Shown here: piece by piece, positions 22,591-42,500 of the stretch | How the letters are laid out: each line of letters opens with the position of its first letter | Position numbering within the stretch: the stretch's first letter is position 1 | Origin: Chrysomallon squamiferum | Taxonomy: Eukaryota; Mollusca; Gastropoda; Neomphalida; Peltospiridae | NCBI GenBank assembly: GCA_012295275.1 | Contig: CM022665.1 | Span: forward strand, 15,966,476 to 16,008,975 | Direction: 5' to 3' | DNA length: 42,500 nucleotides | Translations under genes and position numbers: made by a program | The notes under the pieces: model-generated | Database searches by the model: none | The model's input: only the letters and a program-made list of their open reading frames with translations | Told to the model about the DNA's origin: nothing

Positions 22591-25575
22591 CATACGTCTC
22601 TCACCTTTAGTACATTTGGCCAACATTTCTAACTGTGAATATTCACACACATCTACTGAATGTGTAAATTAAACTTTGTGTTAGTTTTTGTGTGCTGCAA
22701 GTTTTTTCAGACCATTTCAGTGGAGTGATGTGATATGTTGTAAATAAATACCCAGCATCATGCAGAAAACTTCATTAAGCCAATTATTGTCTGTTCCTTA
22801 GAGGTAAAAATTCTTCTCCAACTAATCAGTTCATTAAATAAATGTTTTGGTTCATCATTTTGCTGAAAATGTAGTTTTTTGTGTAAACTTCAAATAAGCA
22901 TTTAGTTCTTTTTCAATTAAAAAAAATAAAATCAGTTAAAAACCTCAGAATAAATATAATCTCCATTAATTATAAATCAGAAGTATTTGGGTTTTTTCAA
23001 TTTCTGAGTTTTTATCAAATTATAAAAATTAATTAATGATTTAACCCCTTACACACTTGTTGTTAATTTTAGTTTCATTAATAAAATTTTTATTCTTACA
23101 TTAACTTTTAGTTTGGAAAGATTTTCTGTGATTTGGTTTCAGTGTTAATTTGTAAATAATAGATGTGACTGATATTAATGTATGTTTGAACTGCTTGTTT
23201 GGTGACATGTTTTAATGTTTTTAAACTATCAGGCTTTTTTATGTATGTTTTATTGTTCTGTCCTGGTATTTTTTGTCCACCTGCGTAATTCTAACTTTGA
23301 ATTTTTTTTATTTTGTTTTTGGAAAGACCAAAAATAAGAAGCAATCACAAAACCCAAATTGTGGTACATAACAAGCAGACTACTTGTCACAGTATGTTTA
23401 ATTTTTCAGCAGTTGGAACTGGTTTTGTTAAGTACAAATAGAATCATCAACTAATTATTTTTCTGCTCGTGAAAAATTAGTCTGAAAATATGTGAAGCAA
23501 ATGTATGTTTATGTTGAAATGATTATTTTATTTTTGTTTGTATTTTTTAAAGATAGTGGCATATTGTCAGAGTTGTAAAAAATAATATTTCAATTAAAAT
23601 TGAGTATTTTTTTACTAATACCTTTTGTTTTTTTAAATTCTGTTTAAAATGGGTGTGGTTATTATTACTGTTGTACCATATTTTTATAGTATCCTTTCCA
23701 TACTATGTACGTTAAAGGGTGCTTTATGATGTAAGAGGTAATAAAATATGTTCGCTATTTTGTTCAGTATTATGTTAGCTCCTCGATAAAATACAAAGGA
23801 ATAAATTCTAGATGGATGGATGTGTTAACAGAATTACTAATTGGTAATAAAATAAAACAGAAAACATTTTTTAAAATTTTCATGTTTATTACTAACTGAT
23901 AATTAACAAAATCCATTTCCACAACACAAATTCCTAACAAAATATCATGTCGACTATTTCTTGACATTTTTAATATTGACAGACATTAAATTCACTACTA
24001 ACAACATCACAGTCTTTGAGTCTATCTGAATTCTTACTTAGAATTCTGTGATTGTCACCTATGAGTTTTAATATTTTTAGCATTATGCTGGACTACATCA
24101 GAATCTCATAGATTATTATAAGAAAGGTAATTAAAATTTTCCCCTATCAAACTTAACAGAACTAAGAACAAGCCTCGTGTGGCTGTTCAGTATCAGTAAA
24201 ACTAAAAAATCTGTTACAAAAATAAATAAACACATACTGATAAATTTAATCTGCTGATCAAAGGAAAGATATAATTGCAAACTCCAGTGATCAAATAAAA
24301 TACTGGTAAATACACTATATAAAATAATAATTAAAAAACCCACTAAAGGCTTACTAATTAAAATATCAGCATGTTCTTTAAAAAAGTTAAATTATAAAAT
24401 TAATTCAAAATTCAGAGTATATTAATTTAATTTTTAAAGGTTTCATTTTATAGAAACACAGTGTAAATTATATGAAAGAATTATTAAATTTATTACATTC
24501 ATTTAGACCAGGCTTGCTATGTGACAGTGAAATAACCAGCACTGTTCTTGGAATTTCATGAGCTCGGTCAACCAGTTGTTAACAATAAATAACCAACATA
24601 ACACTAAACACATAATGATATATACATAGATATGTCTTCATAGAACACAATCATTAGCCATATATACACAATCTCATCAATGTTAAAAAATAAATTTATT
24701 CTTTTAACTATTGTTTTAGATATTTTTTTAAATTTTGGAAAAAAAATATAATTAATCATTTCATATGTGGCAGCTCAAAGAACATTTGGGCCTATATGGG
24801 GCCAACCGTAGAGAAAATACATTTTTGAATCCCATCACTGATGTTAAATGATATTCAACTTTGGATAAATCTATTACATTACAGTAAACAGTAATGTATA
24901 AAAATTAAAATACTATCTTCTTATACTGCTAATCATTTTGCTATAGGAAATAAAAATTAGTAACTTTTATAAATTATAAATTCTTATTTGGAATACTGAA
25001 TTTTGTAAAACTGACCTATTAGCATCAGCAAAAACAGTAAAAACCAAGCTTACAGAAGCATCCTTTCTGATAAATAAAAAGTACTTTGCAGTCAAGTGTC
25101 TGAATAGAACAGAAAGACTATTTTCTTAATATTCAAGAAATCACTTGTACTTTTAGTGTACCTTTGGGGGATAGGAAAAATACTGTCTAAAGATATTCTG
25201 AATATCTTCTTAGTTACTTTGTAATCTAGAATTAATTAATAACAAAGCATAACAACAAATGAGTAAAGTTTAAAAATATCTGGGCACTGCCATTTTTCTG
25301 GACTTGTGTTGGTTTCACGTAAAGAGCAGACCAGTCTGCACTAAAGTTTCTTCCAGCAATATCAGTCCACCATGTTTGCAGTGTCATGACTCCAGTTGTG
25401 AATGAAGTGGTCAAATGTTTTGTAACAGTATTTTTTTAAAGACATGCTTGGTTAGGTCAGATCATAAAGAATAAAACTTGGGAAGTATAATGAATTGCAC
25501 TACAGCATTAGTTCGTACCATAGGTACAGTTTAATAAATAAATATACTAGAATACGTTTCTACTAAAAATATCCA
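22591..25575. other. Convergent 3' region between ISCA2 and FBXO28
   Basis: AT-rich DNA without microsatellite arrays or recognisable genes, probably including both 3' untranslated regions. Possible plus-strand polyadenylation signals AATAAA occur at 22743, 22837 and 23740. A minus-strand frame of 60 codons at 25232-25414 lies just beyond the FBXO28 stop and has no family that I recognise. Confidence 0.6.
23740..23775 (+). terminator. ISCA2: Candidate ISCA2 distal polyadenylation signal
   Basis: AATAAA at 23740-23745 is followed within 30 bases by a TG-rich element (TGTTCGCTATTTTGTTCAG). Nearer AATAAA motifs at 22743 and 22837 are equally possible for a shorter 3' end. Confidence 0.3.
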
Positions 25576-28500
25576 TCACTGATACTTCTTCTTTTTTACA
25601 TGCTTTTGGTTGCCCTCATCTTTCTCACACACCTTATGTCGCTTGCCTCTAATTCTCTGAGAAGAGCACGAAGATCTGACAACTTTTTCTATCACAGCTT
25701 TGTTGCCACCAATCACGCCATCATTTGCCATGCTGTTAATTCTAGTAACCAACATATCAAGAGTTTTCTCATATTTATCCAGTCGTGTGTTGTGTTCACC
25801 TAACGTAACAGCCTGTTCTTGGATCTTCTTTTCCTGTTCTGCTATAATATTTGCTTGATCCTGTTTCTTTTTTTCTTGTTCTGCAATCAGTTTCTTCTGC
25901 TCCATTAATTTGCTTTTGTGCTCTGCGAGTTCCTTTTTGCATGCCTGAAGACATGAATTCTGGCCTCTTATCTGCTGTTGTAATCGGATCAACTCCTGTC
26001 GGAAAGTGGGGAAATGTACAACTCGCATTTTGGAAAGTGGAGAAACAGGAATATCGGTTATTACACCATCTGAAATAAAAACGTATAAAACAAATTTGTT
26101 TACAGTAACAATAAAATGCAACAAACTCTTCCTGAAATTATATTTTATTCATGGTAATTTGATTTTTCATTAACAACACCTTTTAGTCTGAATAACCACT
26201 GGCAGAGAATAGCTCAGATGTGCATTTGGATGGGTATTGCTGGTTCTCCACAGAGAACTACATGGTTGGCAAAAATTACAGCTAGTATATTCACTCAGTA
26301 ATAATTTTGATTCCTATATTTACATCAATCATTTTCCAGTTCACTGGTACCATAAAAAGTACCTTGTAGTCCTGCATATACACAATGTAAGAAGAAACCC
26401 AAGATGTCAAGCATAAATCAATGAACCAGAAATCTTGAGACATCTTTGAATCAACCTGAATCATTGTGTAATGGTCACCTAATTAACACGTGACAGTTCT
26501 GCAGCTACAGTAATGATACCTGATATGACAGAGGATCTCACTGTTATAAGACCAATCTCTGGTGAAGAACCAACAATATCCATACAAATGTCTGTCTGAG
26601 TTGTTGTCTACCAGAGGATACTTGAGCTACCATACCTACTGTTATGCTGAAGAAGAAAAAAACAACCAAAAAACAAAGTTGCTTAGGGTGGCTCACAAAA
26701 ATAATTTATTACCTGCATTTGTAGGAATATATTGCGGTCCAAAATTTAGACCTCCTGGAGGTACTTTCTGTTTAAACCAAGGAACAATGTGTTCTTCAAA
26801 GTGTTCCATAGCCATGGATGAAATATCTCGGAGTTCCTGTAGAAATTCGTGGGCTCTTGGTGGCTGGCCTTTTGTCTGCTGTAGTATTCGCAGCAGGCGA
26901 AACAGCTCATCCATAACCTGAAATAAAAAAAATAATAAACTGAATGAAATATATATTTATTTATCCAAAAGATACATATTCAGAAAAATACATATAAAGC
27001 TTAAAATGTTGATAAAGCAACTGCATTTAAAATTCTAAATTGTTTAAATTTTAAATCTAAATAATTACAGCTGAAAAATAAGCATATAAATTAATCTAAT
27101 CCATGCAACAATATCAGGTTTTTAACCATTTTTTTTTTATCCCTTTTTTTTAAATTATTGCTTGCAGCTTGTTTTTTGAAACTCAGGCTTCTACTTACAT
27201 AGGTTTGTTAACTCTGATCTTTACTGTACATATCATTCTGAGTCAGTTATCATCTGCATCTCAATTAATTTAATTTGTATACAAGTTTAAAAGAACTGTG
27301 TTTTTTGCAAACCTTTGATCAAAACAGAAAAATAATGTATTTTTGCAGCTATTCATATGGATGGTTACATGAATTATTAAAAAATATAATTTGAAGGAAA
27401 TAATGGAAATCTGCTGGCCGATGACAAAATGTGTTCATGTGAACATTTAACAATTCAACTGATGCATTTTAAAAAATGATATAAAAAAAAGAAGTACAAT
27501 AGGGTGACTATTTCTCCCATGTCATGCCCTCATGTATACATGGCAATATTAAGCCTATATTTAAAGGGTCATGCAATGTTTAATATAATTGAAAATATAT
27601 ATATGTTTTTAAACTGGACAAATTTCTAATTTTGTCAGATTCTTATTATTTCATCCACTGCTTGGTTCTGTCATGAATAAGTGCAATATACACCCTTAAA
27701 ATAAAAACTTTGTAACATCTCTGTGATTTTGTTTCCTTTGTTTACAGTCAGTCAGGAAAAACCCTTTGCTTATCTGCCACCATTGCTTACAAAATTTGAT
27801 CAGTTGTTTCATTACTATTTCAGATAAATTTACACACATAAAATGTCTGATTCTAAGCAACAACTTGCAGTTAATTTCAGGAAAGGTTTGGAACATACAA
27901 TGTGCTTGGGAGGCACTGAGAAAAAAAACTGACCAGTAATATCGTCTACCTAACAGAATGTATTGAAATTGTTTGATGTCGTTCATAACACTATTTCCCT
28001 TGTTATAACAGAGAAATACTGATAAAAAAACAAGCAAAGAAATATTATTTGATAAAATAGTTATTTGTTGTTTTTGATTTTGTAAGAACATTTTAAAAAC
28101 TGTCAAAAATATCTAAATAGAAAAACAACATACAGTCTGTTGTAACATGCATATGCATTTTAGCTATTTACATGTAAAATTTTATTGCATGAAACCAACC
28201 CAATATGGTCCCTTTGCGAGTTTGGTATGGGTTTTGTAAAATCTCTTTTATAAAGCATAACTGACACTGTGTCAAACTTTCAACCAATTCTGATAACATT
28301 TATAGATTTCACTATTGTATGTCCCCTTAATCATAGTTAATGGATTATAATTTTAAAAATCAAAAAGTATTTTTGAAATATGACATTTTACATTAGTAAT
28401 TTCTTTTACATGTTGTAATTCAAAATCATTTTCTAACACTTGTTAGAAATAACAATTCGAAGGAAAAAAAAAATAATAATAAAAATTCTAATACTTAATA

Positions 28501-29129
28501 GTTTATACCTTTCCTGGAATGAAGCAGCACAGTTCCAAATCTATGTATTTTGTATATGTCATTGACAACAGTGACAGTCTAGTCTCAAGAGCTGACAAAA
28601 TGTCCACATGACGAGAGAGTGCATGGCTTCGTCTCTCCGATTCTCGCCGTGGTAGTTTGCTTTTCACTTGTTTCTGAATTTGTGCATGGAATTTATCAAC
28701 CTTAGCAAAGCCGTGAGTTAAAAGCTGTTGGCAAATTCTATTGAAATCCCGACATACCTACAATGAATAGCATATTAAAAATAAATAACAATTTAAACAA
28801 AGTAGATAACGACTGAAAATATATCTCTTGTTCTTGTTCTTTTCTTTTTTTTCTTGTTTTTTAAATCATAAAATATCGGTTTTAATTTGAATTTCGTACA
28901 TCTTCCTGGTTCTATATAAATCTTTAAAAAAATGTATACTTACTCGCCGATTTTCACTAATTTCATGATACGACAAAAAAGATAAAATATGTTCGAGTAT
29001 ATGTTCTGGCATGTACAGTAAACCTGAAGTCTGTTTGCTACTGTTCTCTGTGTAATTCCTCGACGATCCTGGAATCGCACCATCTCTGACGTTCGCCATA
29101 ACTAATTGATTGTTATCACTTTCCTCCAT
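25576..29129 (-). CDS. FBXO28: F-box only protein 28 (four exons)
   Basis: Substrate receptor of an SCF (SKP1-CUL1-F-box) ubiquitin ligase. The vertebrate protein acts in the nucleus on MYC and topoisomerase II. Exons are 28944-29129, 28509-28757, 26713-26917 and 25576-26069, all GT-AG and in phase, giving 377 residues against 368 in human. The F-box is at about residues 37-78 (MPEHILEHILSFLSYHEISE, then VCRDFNRICQ). The signature block LPRRESERRSHALSRHVDIL follows, then CCFIPGKVMDE and RAHEFLQELRDISSMAMEHF. Residues of about 238-325 form a long Glu/Lys/Gln coiled coil, and the tail is basic, as expected for nuclear localisation. The start is the first in-frame ATG after an in-frame stop at 29241-29243. 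Confidence 0.97.
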
Positions 29130-29294
29130 TCGCCACAGAGCATCATAGTCTTTTCCTAACAGCAGAAAACGTTTTAATAATCCAGTACAACCTTTCTCTA
29201 CATTTTTATTCTGGTGGAACCATTGAAATAATTTAAAGTCTTAGGCAGCAATCGCCTGAACTTGAAGTTAAGACAAACCCCAACAACAAAAGCA

Positions 29295-29328
<34 letters not shown>

Positions 29329-29351
29329 TATATTTTTTTTTTTATTTAAAC

Positions 29352-29405
<54 letters not shown>

Positions 29406-29645
29406 TTTTTAATATTTATTTATTTACTGTTATTATTTTAATTAAACACATTCTCTTAAACAACGCATAACCTCGGTTGAAGAAGCTACATATTCAACTG
29501 ACAAATACATAAGATATACATTTTATATTTTTCAGGTTCCTCAAAAAAAAACAAACAAAAAAAACCAACAACAAATATTACAAATAAAAATTAAAAAAAT
29601 TAAAAAAATTAAAATAACTAAAATAAAAATAAAAATAAATAAATA

Positions 29646-29691
<46 letters not shown>

Positions 29692-31132
29692 GGTGTGTAT
29701 ATATATAATGTATTTATTTATTTGTTTGTTTGTTTTATTTATTTTAATATTTATTTTTATTTACATTTTTTTTTTTTTTTTATTTTATTTATTTATTTAT
29801 TTATTTAATTATTTTTCTTTTTTTTTTTTTCTTTGAGGAATCTGCTGTCGTATTTTTGCCATCATCGTCGTCGTCAGCCTCCTCCTCTTCATCATCATCA
29901 TACTTATTATCACTACCATCATCAACGTCATCATTATCATCATCATCATCATCATGTTGTTTTCTAATGTTGTTATGTATTACTGAAGATATGGTCCTGC
30001 AGTAAATTTTGCATTAACTGTTCAAACCATTTTTGTTATATTTCACTTTAACCAGGGATAAATTATACCAGTGATACAAGTCTCTATTTATCCATGAAAT
30101 ATTTTTATTAATTTATTAATATATCGTCTTCTTATTATCATCATCATCATCATCATCATTCATCATCATCATTCATTCAGTCAGTCATATGCCAGATAAA
30201 ATAAAAATATTATTTTTGGGATAAACATAGCTGAAATAATTTTGGTACGATGTTTATAAATTTGAAGTTATTTTTTCTTCAAAATTCAGTGCAGGTATAT
30301 TATTGTTATTAATTCTATTAAACAACAAAAAATTAAGCAAATGCAAATTTACACGACTTTTTATGAAAAGCAACACTTCAAGCCAATTTAGAAAATTTTA
30401 TTCATTTTGTAAAAGTAAACTGTACAAAAGACTAACAAAATCAAATATTGAATTGTTAATCCATTGAAATAATAAGTTTGAACATATTTGAGCTTATCTT
30501 TGAAATAATGGGTAACAATATAAATAAACGTTATTATTATTTTTACATTTAATAACATTATTTATGAAAACTGACAACAAAAATATTTACAAACAAAATA
30601 TGAATATATATACAGATAGATAGATAGATAGATAGATAGAGAGATAGATAGATAGATAGAAAGATGTTAATAATAATGAAATAAAGTAAAATTAGTGAAA
30701 TACTAAACTAATAATTAAATAATAATACTATCATCAAATAATTAATTAATACTAAGTTAGTATTAACAATTGTATAAGCAGGTTAATCAATTACGTTAAT
30801 AAATTATATGAAACGATTTCAGTCCAAATTATGTATATATATCTATGGATGCATATATGTATATGTTTGTATGTATATATATGTATGTATGTACGTATAT
30901 CTGTATATGCTTGTAAATATGTATATATGTATGAATATTTGTATGTACCTGAGCGGATGTATCTATGAATATATGCATGCATGTATGTATGTACGTATGT
31001 ATGTATCTATGTACGTATGTAATTTAGTGTGTATGTATATATCTTAAAGTAGCTGATACAGTTTTAACATAATATACTACATGTATGATATAAACATACA
31101 TGGAAGGGGATATACATATAGATAATTTGTAT
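29130..31132. other. Intergenic spacer between FBXO28 and the phosphatase gene
   Basis: Probable FBXO28 promoter and leader (29130-29280) followed by repeats: TA at about 29313-29332, TTA at about 29349-29403, GT at about 29650-29688, T-rich tracts at about 29725-29830, ATC triplets at about 29860-29955 and 30135-30175, GATA at about 30613-30660 and TATG at about 30840-31025. No other gene is seen. Confidence 0.7.
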
Positions 31133-42130
<10,998 letters not shown>

Positions 42131-42234
42131 CTGAAATTTATCATGTAATTTGTTTTAACAGAATACTGCTGAGGTTATAGATCTTTTTAAAAATAACCTA
42201 CATAACCGTTTGCCTTCAAAATCGATATATATCT

Positions 42235-42247
42235 TTGTATGTCTGTC

Positions 42248-42278
<31 letters not shown>

Positions 42279-42500
42279 CTATTTTCCTTTGTATATACTT
42301 ATCGACCTATCTATCTATCTACTACCTATCTGTTTGTCTGTCTAGCTATCTATATATCTGTCTGTATCTGATTGTGTGTCTGTCTAGCTATCTATCATTT
42401 AGTCGCCTTTGCCTATTTTTATATTTATCTACGTTGCTCTCTCTCTCTCTCATGTGATATATGTGTATGTGTGTCTGTGATTCTTTATGTCTTCGTGTGT
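42235..42500. repeat. TCTA/TCTG repeats at the right edge
   Basis: TCTA and TCTG tetramers with interruptions, in the intron upstream in transcription of the mucin-like exon. The first exon(s) of the phosphatase lie beyond. Confidence 0.85.

Noticed and set aside
25232-25414. Sixty-codon minus-strand frame as a separate gene
   Set aside because: It lies just downstream of the FBXO28 stop, probably in its 3' untranslated region, and has no recognised family.
28866-28943. Continuation of the first FBXO28 exon beyond ENRR
   Set aside because: A GTAAGT donor follows the CGA codon at 28944, and the family sequence resumes at VCRDFNR in exon 28757-28509.
29130-29240. N-terminal extension of FBXO28
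   Set aside because: The frame is open back to a stop at 29241-29243 but has no in-frame ATG before 29129.

Overview
This is an AT-rich, intron-containing animal genome segment. It is packed with microsatellites and homopolymer runs, and large spacers carry no recognisable gene. Gene content, gene structure and repeat texture fit a lophotrochozoan, most likely a cephalopod mollusc such as an octopus. The organism assignment is inference; the exon structures below were read directly, with consensus splice sites and matching phases.

Layout. Positions 1-12.8 kb: simple repeats with a few islands of ordinary-complexity DNA (about 4.1-4.8, 6.3-6.8, 8.2-8.6 and 9.2-10.0 kb), no supportable gene, and one pogo/Tigger-type non-autonomous transposon (10473-11021). 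Positions 12.8-19.4 kb: a direct segmental duplication. Each copy carries a three-exon minus-strand gene for a small secreted protein with two PAN/Apple-like cysteine modules. Copy A has a hAT-type element in intron 1 and a frameshifted C-terminus. A decayed retroelement integrase fragment lies between the copies. Positions 19.8-22.6 kb: a TATA-box plus first-exon candidate, then ISCA2 (plus strand, mitochondrial 4Fe-4S assembly). Positions 25.6-29.1 kb: FBXO28 (minus strand, SCF ubiquitin ligase subunit), convergent with ISCA2. Positions 31.1-42.1 kb: most of a minus-strand receptor tyrosine phosphatase gene. Sixteen in-phase exons encode a Ser/Thr-rich mucin-like ectodomain, one FN3 domain, one membrane helix and one complete, apparently active PTP domain. 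The 5' exon(s) with the signal peptide lie beyond the right edge.

The genes do not form a pathway: ISCA2 and FBXO28 are housekeeping, while the phosphatase and the PAN proteins are membrane or secreted. The most unusual structure is in the phosphatase gene. The 3' end of one PTP exon, its 5' splice site and the start of the next intron have been amplified into a six-copy tandem array (33167-33730), leaving five near-perfect decoy donor sites in the intron. The second most unusual is the PAN-gene pair. Exon 1 is almost identical between copies, whereas exon 3 differs at many amino acids and is frameshifted in copy A.
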